Shown here one piece after another: positions 32,259 to 40,640 of a stretch of DNA of 64,000 nucleotides. A program made the position numbers and the translations under genes. Positions within the stretch are counted from its first letter, which is position 1; every line of letters starts with the position of its first letter. This stretch comes from Metellina segmentata. Lineage: Eukaryota; Arthropoda; Arachnida; Araneae; Tetragnathidae. The notes beneath the pieces are model-generated. The model saw only the letters and a list, made by a program, of their open reading frames with translations, ran no database searches and was not told the DNA's origin. The stretch spans positions 124,755,409-124,819,408 of the forward strand of contig OX375879.1 in the NCBI GenBank assembly GCA_947359465.1. Direction: 5' to 3'.

Positions 32259-33791
32259 ATGGAACAAGTAAAGAAACAAAGGACGATTCTTCGAAGACAA
32301 GCGACGAAAATTCTGGGCAACAAGGTAATGGTAATGGTAATGGTAATTTTAGTTAACGTCGTACTAGAGCAACACAACGGGCTATTGACGACGGTCCGGG
32401 ATCAGTCCCTTAAGGGAAAGATCCGAGGACAACACCTCGTAATTTTGAACCACGGTCAGATGACGAAGCAACACCTGAGCTGGCACCCCACTCTCCAAAC
32501 TTCCACGCCAACCCAACGTGAGGACTTTCGGCCACGAAGATTTAAGGTGCACCAGCCGCCTCTACACCATACGATTACAAACATCCATGCCCGAACCCGG
32601 ATTCGAACCAGGAACCTTCCTATCTAGAGGCTAACACCTTAACCACTATACCGGTTGGTCGGCTGAGGCAACAAGGAGATCGATGTAGACGATGTGCTAA
32701 AGCTGCGTGTTAGAAGAGAACAGTTACTCGATAAACAACACCGTCTATTAGAGCTAGACAAGGAGTACCTGCTACAGACGAATGACAGTGATGAACAGCT
32801 ATCAAAAGAAGAGGATTTGACCGAATACTATCAAGAGAAGCTTATCGAGGCCATTCAAGAAATTGAGCTACGTCTGATGGAAAAAGATTCGACAAAGGAA
32901 GGAGACAGCGCCGTTTCATCAGCCAACGAAAGGAGGAGGAAGCCAACTGCCCGATTACCAAAGATTGATTTACCTGTGTTCAACGGTGACATTAGTACGT
33001 GGAATTCCTTCATCCAGATTTTTGAAGCGAACATTAACCGACGTGATGATATTTCTACTATTGAGAAGATGTCCTATCTGGTTTCTCTCTTGCGGAAGGA
33101 ACCAGCAAGACTAGTGGCCAGTTTTGCTGTGACTGAGGAAAATTATGCAGACGTCCTCACCATATTGAAACAACACTACGGTAATACGTATAGGACCGTA
33201 GGACTTATAGTAAGAAAAATTTTGGACATGCATCCTCTACCACCCTCGCATAACAACAGGGACCTAAACTCGCTGATCACAGAAATTGCAATCCTGCTAC
33301 GCAATCTCGCAAATGTCGGAGTTTATGTGGACAGCTGTAGTCCAGTATTGACTACACACATAAAAACGTTAATCCCGTCGGACCTCCTGTTGTATGAGAG
33401 GCAAAGGATCCCGGAACACGAAGAAACCACTACAAGACTAATCCAGTTCCTGGAAAAAGAAATGAACCATCGGGAATGTCTACAGCCCCACACCACTCTG
33501 AATCCGAGAGCCCCGGAGTTCAAGTCCCGCAGCGGAACAACCTCACTTTGGAGACGACCGACCCCTGCCTTCCCACCAAGGGCTGGATTACAACAACCAT
33601 GGAGTTTGAGACCACAACAGTACCAGGGCTCATCACCCGGACCAAGGAGACCACCATATGTGGAACGTATACCTTGGAGACCTAGACTTATCCAAACCCA
33701 AGGAGTGCCAACCCCTCCACGAAATAGACCCACAGCGACCTGCTACAAGAGTGGCCTGCAGGGCCACTTTGCCCGAGACTGCAGAAAGTGA
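32259..33791 (+). pseudogene. BEL/Pao gag, interrupted by a SINE
   Basis: Gag starts at ATG 32259, runs about 22 codons, is cut by a SINE (32326-32666 with a 10-bp duplication) and resumes at 32677. The insert plus one duplication copy is 351 bp, so the frame on both sides is the same, but the SINE brings a stop. The main part (to 33791) has an N-terminal coiled coil, LPKIDLPVFNGDISTWNSFI, the DUF1759/Pao gag signature, and a C-terminal zinc knuckle CYKSGLQGHFARDC whose second Cys is Ser. It ends at TGA in the same frame as protease, so gag and pol are separated by that stop. Confidence 0.85.
32326..32666 (-). mobile_element. Full-length tRNA-derived SINE inside BEL gag
   Basis: Flanked by GGCAACAAGG at 32316-32325 and 32667-32676. 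It carries the B box (GGTTCGAATCC in SINE sense), the A-box region, the full body and an (ATTACC)n tail (32326-32345). It is one of the two best preserved copies. Confidence 0.92.
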
Positions 33792-33815
33792 TTTCATGCA
33801 GGGCCCCTCACCAGT

Positions 33816-34235
33816 ATGCACTGTACCGGAAACGTATTTCTTGTAACCGAGATGTGTTTTCCAGATACTGGACAAGACTTACTGGGACTCATTGACACTG
33901 GCAGCAATGTGACTATAGTAAGCGAAGCTTTTGTCAGGTCTTTAAAATATAGTGAAAAGTTGCAGGTGGTGCAGCAAACCAGTGGACGATTGAACGTAAC
34001 CAGAATTATAAAGGTGAGTGTCAAAATAGGAGAAATTAAGAAAAACGTCATTATGTATGTTATTGACTCTGATTTACCTTATTTGTTAATTTCCTTGCAA
34101 CATGCGGCACTATTTAATTTACATCTCGATATAAAGAATAGAAAAGTTTTTCAAAAGGGTAAAAATATCACTTATTGTAATAAGAAAAGTAAAGCGGAGT
34201 CAATGACTACATATCATTTGAAGGAAATTAATTAA
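33816..34235 (+). CDS. BEL/Pao aspartic protease region
   Basis: Same frame as gag beyond its stop. Contains the active-site block GLIDTGSNVTIVSEAF (D-T-G-S) and a later hydrophobic strand YVIDSDLPYLLISLQHAALF, matching retropepsins of the DUF1758 type. It ends at TAA 34233-34235; the following codons still read as linker up to 34264, where the Rep-bearing element is inserted. The stop may be natural decay. Confidence 0.8.
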   Translation: MHCTGNVFLVTEMCFPDTGQDLLGLIDTGSNVTIVSEAFVRSLKYSEKLQVVQQTSGRLNVTRIIKVSVKIGEIKKNVIMYVIDSDLPYLLISLQHAALFNLHLDIKNRKVFQKGKNITYCNKKSKAESMTTYHLKEIN

Positions 34236-34587
34236 CAAAATAAAAATTATGTAAAATTTAGTAAAAGTTATGGTATAGTGGTAGCAAACGGGACAGTCCT
34301 TTTTTCTCGCCAAAGTGGTAACCTTCCCTTTTGGTTGTTTTTATGGCAACCCTATTAAAAAGATTAGGATTAAAGACGCTATCTGATTGGAATTAAACCG
34401 TGTTTTGAAGTGAAATTAAACGTGCTCTGATTGGTTTAGATTTTTTTTTCTCGTTTAACGATAAGAGATAACGACGCTTAATCCGCCACTTTGTTTTTTA
34501 TCGTTTCACCGTGGTCTGTGTTTTATCATTCCTCGTGCATTTTTTTTCTTGTTTAACTACTCCGTCTTTTTTTTTTTTTTTTTAATC

Positions 34588-34627
34588 CCGTTGTGTTACT
34601 CTAGTACGACGTTAACTAAAAATTACC
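34588..34627 (+). mobile_element. SINE 3'-tail fragment
   Basis: Only the final 40 bp of the SINE (CCCGTTGTGTTACTCTAGTA to AAAAATTACC), right after a T-run. Explains this stretch but brings no gene. Confidence 0.75.
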
Positions 34628-34658
34628 AGTTAATTACCGTGTTTTTTTTGTGTAAAGG

Positions 34659-34982
34659 TTGGTGTTTACTTTTTTTCAAGTTGAGAATGAGCCGTTTGCG
34701 AACTCGGATTGCCATGAATATATTTGCTTCGGTAGGGAGATCTGTCCGAAGACTAAACGCGTCCATTGTCAGGGCTATATTTATTTTAAACAACGGCGTA
34801 GAATATCCGAGATCAAGAAGCTTGACAATGATTCGCATTTTGAGGCTGTTCGTGGATCACCAGCGGAATGTGCAGCATATTGCCGAAAGGATGGTATATT
34901 CAAGGAGTTTGGTACTCTTCCCGCAACTAATGTAGGCAGTAGCAAATTTGCAGATGTACTTGCTGCCGCTAAAACACGGTGA
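34659..34982 (+). pseudogene. CRESS-DNA-virus-like Rep endonuclease domain (HUH), remnant
   Basis: A 107-codon frame without an ATG at its start. Residues 2-6 (VFTFF) fit rolling-circle motif I; residues 36-40 (HCQGY) fit motif II, the H-x-Q metal site of circovirus, nanovirus and geminivirus Reps; residues 74-79 (YCRKDG) fit motif III with nicking tyrosine 74 and lysine 77. Intermotif spacing and the EICPKTKRVHCQGYIYF context agree with circo/nanovirus-type Reps. The frame ends at TGA 34980; related sequence continues for about 17 codons in another frame (from about 34979) to a further stop, then fades. The superfamily 3 helicase domain is absent. The endonuclease motifs are intact but no start codon is evident, so expression is doubtful. 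It may be an endogenised viral gene or a gene adopted by the inverted-repeat element. Confidence 0.78.
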
Positions 34983-35303
34983 CATTGAGACCGTTGAGAG
35001 AGATTATCCGGGCATCTTCCTCCGTTAAAATACGAATATTCTTTCGTGCATCGAATTTTCTAGCGATTTATAATGTGGCGACAAAATGAGGGTAAGTTTC
35101 ATTTTTCTATACCATTTCGCAAAAGATTACTATCAAATCCATAGAAATTGCTATCAAATCCATTTATGCAAAGGTTCACAGTGTGAATTTTGCTACATGG
35201 ACACCGCGCCATCTTGTTATGGCGATCTCCGCCATCTTGGTTTGGCGACCAAAACAAACGCCTTGGCGCTACAGTCCCGTTTGCGACCACTCCACCAAAG
35301 TTA

Positions 35304-35701
35304 TAATGATGTTACAGAAAGTGATAATTATGATATGATAGAAACGAGATATTTTTATAATAAGAAATATGGTAAACATTGTAATGAAAATATTAAGTTT
35401 TTTGATAATGTTTGTGTGTCAGAGAAAAGTGCTGGAGATGTTGAGCTTCTACAACAATTTCAGAAAGTGGGGATTACACCCCCCCTTGACTGAAAATTTT
35501 AAAAGTCATTTCGCTATGCAGGAAAATTTACCTGGATTTGCAGAAATTGTCCAAAAAACAGAACTGGCATCTCTGATACTAACTTTACGGCACATATTTT
35601 CAAAAAACAAATTTTATATTGGACGAATTCGAATGGAACTTAGGCAGCATAAAGTCTGTGATGAATGTTACATTTTTTTTTTAAATAATTTTTTTGTATG
35701 A
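35304..35701 (+). pseudogene. BEL/Pao protease-RT linker, truncated
   Basis: After the inserted element the BEL frame resumes (SYNDVTESDNYDM, then DVELLQQFQKVG) and resembles the linker before a Pao RT (E-L-L-x-x-F-W type). A frame change near 35460 is followed by 35369-35701 ending CDECY. No catalytic RT motif follows; pol was deleted. Confidence 0.55.
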
Positions 35702-36258
35702 AATTGGATATTGAAGGAGAGTTGTTTTACTCTTTCACATATAAAGGTTTCATATTTTTCTATTAACAGCTTAAACATACAATTATTATCACGAGAAAAC
35801 ATTACTCTGATAAATTAATTGGAATTAAGTAAAGACATATTCATCCAGATTCATGCACCAAGAGAAATAAATGAGATTTTGTTTAAAAGTTATTGTATCT
35901 AGTGTTTTTTATCTCTCAAGTATCTTGATATGGAGCTATAGAAATAAATAAGTGATCACATAGGAGAATTGTTTTCTATTTGTAAGTTGAAAATTGAATG
36001 AATTATGTAAGGATGAGTAGATTTGTTTATTTGTACTTAATACTTGAAGGAAGTGAAATGTGAATTAGAAATAAATAGACGCACAGAGTCGCAGATAATA
36101 TTCAGGGTTATTTACTATATGGAAATAATTGAAAGGAATTTGTGAAATTTTGTACTTTGTTTATTATGAGGAAATATAACTAAAAAGGACTTGGAGAAAT
36201 TTGTTGATGCATCCTAAATCCTGGATTATAATAGCGCTACTTACTTATTATACTTGTA
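35702..36258. other. BEL interior without recognised gene
   Basis: AT-rich, no frame over 40 codons with a recognisable motif. Should hold RT in a complete element but does not. Confidence 0.6.
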
Positions 36259-36887
36259 TCTATATATATAATTCTCTTACGTGGCACGCAAAAAAGACGT
36301 TATTAGTTATCGCGTTTTGGCAACATTGTACGATTGTTTGTTTATCACGAAGCCTCGCGCTTCAATTGAATTTATAGCGTTATCGGATGAAATGTTATTG
36401 AAAAAAAAAAGAATTTTAGTCGAGCTGTGCAGTTAATAATAGAAATCAAATAAAGCGGAGGATCTTTTCAGGGACATTTATAAAAAGGTCCTTTTCAGGG
36501 TCAACAATTGTAGTTCAACAAGACGCTTGCACTACAACTTTCGACTACAAACTCAATAAAAACGCCTGGGTGTCTCAAGTGCAGGGGTAAATGTACATAC
36601 AAACAACATGCTGGGTATTCAATTTCCAAATCAGCGCTCACATTTCGAGTCAAAATTTGCTCAAAGTTTTCATTTCAATTCTGATTTCAGAGGTACTGTA
36701 TATATCTTTTCTGAAAAACAGCAAAAAATTTAGATTTGAAAAATATTTTTTTGGAATATCATATTTTGTAAACAATTCCTTCTGCTAGGACACATGTCTT
36801 CATTGATGCGAGCGAAGCGAGCTTAGGTTCGCGCATCGATCCAATGGGGGTTGGCGAGCGTTAGCGAGCAGGGGGCGGGCCCCCTAG
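36259..36887 (+). mobile_element. Non-autonomous Helitron, copy 1
   Basis: Starts TCTATATATATAATTCTCTT after an A and ends with a GC hairpin (GGGGGCGGGCCCCC) and CTAG before a T, so it sits exactly between A and T as Helitrons do. A GCGAGCGAAGCGAGC subterminal stretch lies near 36809. No RepHel coding. Same family as 52309-52959. Confidence 0.88.
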
Positions 36888-37552
36888 TATAATTAAATTA
36901 CAGTGACGTTCATTTTATAATTTACAAGAAATGTACTTTCATGTTGGGTTTTTGAACTTGTTGGCGACAGTAGCTAAATGAAGAGATTAGGGTAATCCCC
37001 TGGGTCCCTAATGTTCTGAAGTCCGTACTGGTCACACAAGTTAATGTATTATAGAAGTATTTGGAATTATTATGGTTTTTATTATACGATGATTATTATA
37101 ATATGCTGTAAATAGTATTATTGGTTTTTATTATTTCATTTTCATTAGGTTAGTTTTTCAGAACTTAATTCTCTGGAAACTGGTTGAATTATTTGGTACA
37201 GTATTTGATTTGGTATGATTGTGAACTAGTGTGGTATTGATGCTCATTGATAATTCTATTATGATTACAATTTATTGTGTTTTGTTTTATTTTAATGGAT
37301 CCTATATTCTAATTGTGCGTGTGTTTATACTTTTACCATGATTGAGATAAAGAGTCATTAATGTTAAAAGTGTTTTTATGTTATTTTGTATCTTAGTTTG
37401 TATGTCAATAGATGGATAGCAAGTGGATAGATAGAAGTTTTGGGTTATAGGGTTGCTAATTTATTCCAAATTTTAGGTATTCATTAACAGCTTCTTCCTA
37501 GATGTCCTACACCCTATGGACGCATAGGATGTAGTCTTCTTGGGAAGGGGGA
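36888..37552. other. BEL 3' interior and polypurine tract
   Basis: AT-rich, no gene. A purine run (GGGAAGGGGGA, about 37541-37552) immediately before the 3' LTR is the plus-strand primer site of the element. Confidence 0.65.
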
Positions 37553-37955
37553 TGTAACATTAAAAATGATTTGTGAGAAAATTGCTTCGAGGTTGTCCGG
37601 CGCCTCCGAGTATTTTTTCACGTGTCTTTTACAGTTTCGCAGCCCATTGCATCAGAAATAATTAATTTTTGCAAGCTAAGCTAAATTCATCTTCCCACGC
37701 TGTAATCCATCTGTTCCCGTCTATTTACTGTAAAATGCCCCATCAAATGATACCATATAAGGCAATGAAATCTGTCTGAGTATTGCTGATCAAGGAATAA
37801 CTAATTTGTTGATACGCAGCTTGTAACTTGCTGCGTCATCTCTTGTAGCACTCGAACCATGACTGTGGTCTAATAAAGATGTTGTTTCATTGCTCTCTGT
37901 CCTGCTCGTATTTTATAAGTAATCTAGTAGTGAGACTTGTAAGAAAGTCGTCACA
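37553..37955 (+). repeat. 3' LTR of BEL/Pao element 1
   Basis: 403 bp, same ends and length as the 5' LTR. Confidence 0.92.
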
Positions 37956-37993
37956 TATATCTATCTATCTATATATATATATATATATATATA
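37956..37993. repeat. TATC/TA microsatellite
   Basis: A short TATC run followed by (TA)n between the BEL LTR and the Tc1-type end. Confidence 0.9.
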
Positions 37994-38258
37994 CACTCAT
38001 TGCCAAAACATTATGACCACCAACTCAATAATGCGTTGCGCCTCCTTTGGCCTGCAAAACAGCTGCAACTCGTCTGGGCATAGATGCCACAAGTTCTTGG
38101 TACACGACTGGAGACAGGTTGTATCAAATGTATAAGCAGCGGACACGCAAAGTCGAGATATTCGGACATGGTGGTGTTTGAGCTCTGATCTGCCGCTCCA
38201 TGACACCCCAAATGTTCTCTATTATGGCGAGTTAGGTGGCCAGAACATTAAGTGGAAT
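37993..38258 (-). pseudogene. Tc1-type transposase, C-terminal half of a split element
   Basis: Outer end CACTCATTGCCAAAACATTA is a Tc1/mariner-type terminus. Minus-strand reading gives WPPNSP, then IIENIWGVMERQIRAQ (third acidic residue region), then VYQELVASMPRRVAAVLQAK, with stops and indels. The N-terminal side breaks off at AGTGGAAT (38251-38258). The missing middle resumes at 44441, because a 6.2-kb hAT element inserted here. Confidence 0.8.
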
Positions 38259-38651
38259 CAGAGACGTGCCAACGTTTTGAATAGAGGTGGGGGGGCGAGC
38301 ATAACCGTAACTAGGGTTGTTGAATGGGGAGGTGAGTAAACGTTTCGATTTTTCTGAACTTTTTAGATTTATATTTGATTTTCTTGAATCGCATGAGGGT
38401 AAAAATTATCTCGATTCTGACTCTGCCGCCTGTGAGTGCTGATAATTTTTTTAAACAGAATCTATATTTAAATATTCGGTTTCAATGAAGCACAGTATAG
38501 GCAATATTTTTTTAAAGCAATGAAACAAGATAAACATTAATTTAAAAAAGTTAAAAACTAATAATATAAATGTATTTGAAAATTTGGTTTAGCACAATTT
38601 TGACAATAATAAAAAATTCCATTTTTAATCGAAACATTTTCCTGTGACCTT

Positions 38652-38825
38652 TTACTCTGCATAATCTCGTATGAGTTCTTTAAAACACAATTTATTACAA
38701 AACTCATTTTCGATAGTTATAGTCAATCTACTTAGTCTATGTAGAGTTATTGTGGATCTGAAATAATTTTTCATGATTTTTAATTTGGAAAAACTTTTTT
38801 CACCACTTGCAACTTACATAGGCAA
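38652..38825 (-). pseudogene. hAT transposase C-terminal dimerisation domain
   Basis: About 57 codons end at TAA 38652-38654 and contain VASGEKSFSKLKIMKNYFRS, then LSRLTITIENEF and CFKELIRDYAE, the hAT C-terminal (hATC) block of ZMYM/DUF4371-type transposases. One in-frame stop (38814-38816) breaks it near the start. Upstream catalytic parts are not found, so the copy was non-autonomous. Orientation puts the C-terminus at the left end of the element. Confidence 0.85.
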
Positions 38826-38974
38826 AGTTTTAAAATTCTGAGTGCAATATTAATATAAATATGATAGATAATAAGAAACCCCCTGCAGAAAATTATATTG
38901 AAAATTCCCCGTCTTTTCGAGAAAGGGGAAATGAGTAAATTTTCTATTAATTAAATTTTAAGGCTCATATGTCG

Positions 38975-39292
38975 GTAGTTGGTAATTATTAGTTAATGTC
39001 CTATATGAGCAACACAACGGGCTATTTTCGGCGGTCCGGAATTTATCCCTTAAGGAAAAGATCCGAGGACAACACCTCGTAATTTTGAACCACGGTCAGA
39101 TGACGAAGCAACACCTGAGCTGGCACCCCACTCTCCAAACTTCCACACCAACCCAAGGTGAGGACGACAGATTTAAGGTGCACCAGCCGCCTCTACTCCG
39201 TACGCTTACAAACATCCATGCCCGACCCGGATTCGAACTAGGAACCTTCCGATCTAGAGGCTAACACCTTAACCACTATACGGTTGGTCGGC
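38975..39292 (-). mobile_element. Full-length SINE with 14-bp target duplication
   Basis: Flanked by GGCTCATATGTCGG (38961-38974) and GGCTCATATATCGG (39293-39306). One mismatch in the duplication suggests some age. It is inserted inside the hAT element. Confidence 0.9.
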
Positions 39293-39306
39293 GGCTCATA
39301 TATCGG

Positions 39307-40640
39307 ACGGAAGTTTGGAATATAATGGTTCAGGTAGCCAATTTATTAGATTTATAATTGCCTAACATTTATCAAAAATTAGTCGCAATTTTTACTGCTT
39401 AGCGACCGCAAATTTTGTTCATACTACTTATATGAAAATAAGAATGTTTTTGTTAACTACAACTTGGAATAGGTATTTTTATTGGAAACCCGTTTTTCAA
39501 TAATTGAGTATTACTGTTGTTTTAAGTTAGAAATATTTAAGAATCTCTGTATAATAAAAAGAGTTACCACCGCCGCTGTCGCAGGATTGAAAACTGGGTT
39601 TGTTCACTCGATTCTCAAGATGGTTTCTCGATTGAGTACACATCAGAATATTACGAGATTAACATGGTTTATTCAAAATTGTACAGGGAGCAAAATGGAA
39701 ATGGTTTTTTACTGATGCAGCTATCAGTTTAGTGTGCATTAAGTGTTAAAGTAAAAAAAGAAAGCGAAATCACTTACGACAGGAGTGTTGATTTGCGAAG
39801 CAACAAGTTTTAACAATGCACTATTCTCACGTTTCCGTCACTTAATTGCTTCACAAATTCAAGTGTTCACTTTCAAAACATTAAGCTCGGAACCTTACTC
39901 GTCAAGGAAATCCGTAAGACTAAATAATCCATCGGACAAAAATTCAGAACAGTTCACTTACAGGCAGTTTCCCGTATTAACTTCAAATAAGAAAGCCGAC
40001 AATCAAAATAAGCAATGGCAGATTTGTTGCGATTTCCGGAATGCCCTTATCTTCAAACGACATTTCCGTCAGTCGGTCAGGAGCTTCTTGTCCAGTTTGG
40101 GACCAATAAAACCCTAACATACAATCCGTCAGTCGGTTATAAAGATAAATCGCTTTTCTCAAGACATGCCGTCAAAGACATGGTCGAGTCCTCCAATACA
40201 TCTAAAGGATCCAGAGGTAAAACCACTATACAGCAATTTCTTCGAAAATGAGATAATTATCTCGTAGCATTCAAGTGCGAGAACCACGTGCATTCATTTT
40301 GGGGGTAGAATCACTTTAAAGCCGTAAAACAAAGTGATAAAGTATCGGTATGCAGTGCCACCTTTCTCCACATATTCAGAGGAAGAATTTAATCTTTTGG
40401 TACTTTGGATCTTTGAAACAATATTTTTTCACTTTTAGTTAAATATAAACTTTTACTACACAAATAAAATTTGTTCGAAGTTTCTTGATAAACTTTTCAT
40501 ACATTTACGTGTTAGGAAACTTTCAAATTCGTTATTTTCAAAATCTAATTTTGTGTTTGTTGCCCCTTGACCCTTCATTTAATACCCTTTTCGGGCTCTC
40601 TCTCTCTCTCTCTCTCTCTATCTCTATCTCACACACAATT
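39307..40640. other. hAT interior, no recognised gene
   Basis: Contains a Helitron family-2 fragment at 39647-39803 (homologous to 6624-6780) and a TCTC microsatellite at about 40598-40622. Frames 39785-40117 and 40015-40251 (+) are open but unrecognised; the second ends with TTIQQFLRK, reminiscent of a C-terminal PCNA-binding peptide, too little to call. Confidence 0.5.

Larger units (their letters stand above)
34271..35297. mobile_element. 1-kb inverted-repeat element carrying a viral-type Rep gene
   Basis: The ends are inverted repeats: TGGTATAGTGGTAGCAAACG (left) against TGGTGGAGTGGTCGCAAACG (complement of right), and the match continues through GGGAC. It is flanked by 6-bp direct repeats AAGTTA at 34265-34270 and 35298-35303. 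Removing it rejoins the BEL protease-RT linker in one frame (reading ...F-S-K-S on the left, S-Y-N-D on the right). Inside is a CRESS-type Rep domain (34659-34982) and a 40-bp SINE tail (34588-34627). Inverted ends with a duplication indicate DDE-type transposition or retro-independent insertion, not a simple viral integration. Confidence 0.75.
31555..37955 (+). mobile_element. BEL/Pao LTR retrotransposon with gag and protease only, multiply invaded
   Basis: Two 403-bp LTRs (31555-31957, 37553-37955) begin TGTAAC and end GTCACA; a polypurine tract (GGGAAGGGGGA) precedes the 3' LTR. Inside are gag, protease and a linker into RT, but no RT, RNase H or integrase is found between 35500 and 37552. 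It hosts a SINE in gag, a Rep-encoding inverted-repeat element in the protease-RT linker, and a Helitron. The LTRs differ at only about six positions by eye, so the insertion is fairly young. Confidence 0.9.

Noticed and set aside
34659..34982. Rep read as part of a Helitron
   Set aside because: The Helitron at 36259-36887 has separate complete termini; the Rep motifs have viral-type spacing with no Helitron-type twin tyrosines or helicase.
40015..40251. 78-codon frame ending TTIQQFLRK, like a PCNA-binding C-terminus
   Set aside because: A single short peptide resemblance inside a hAT element, with no domain or splice support.
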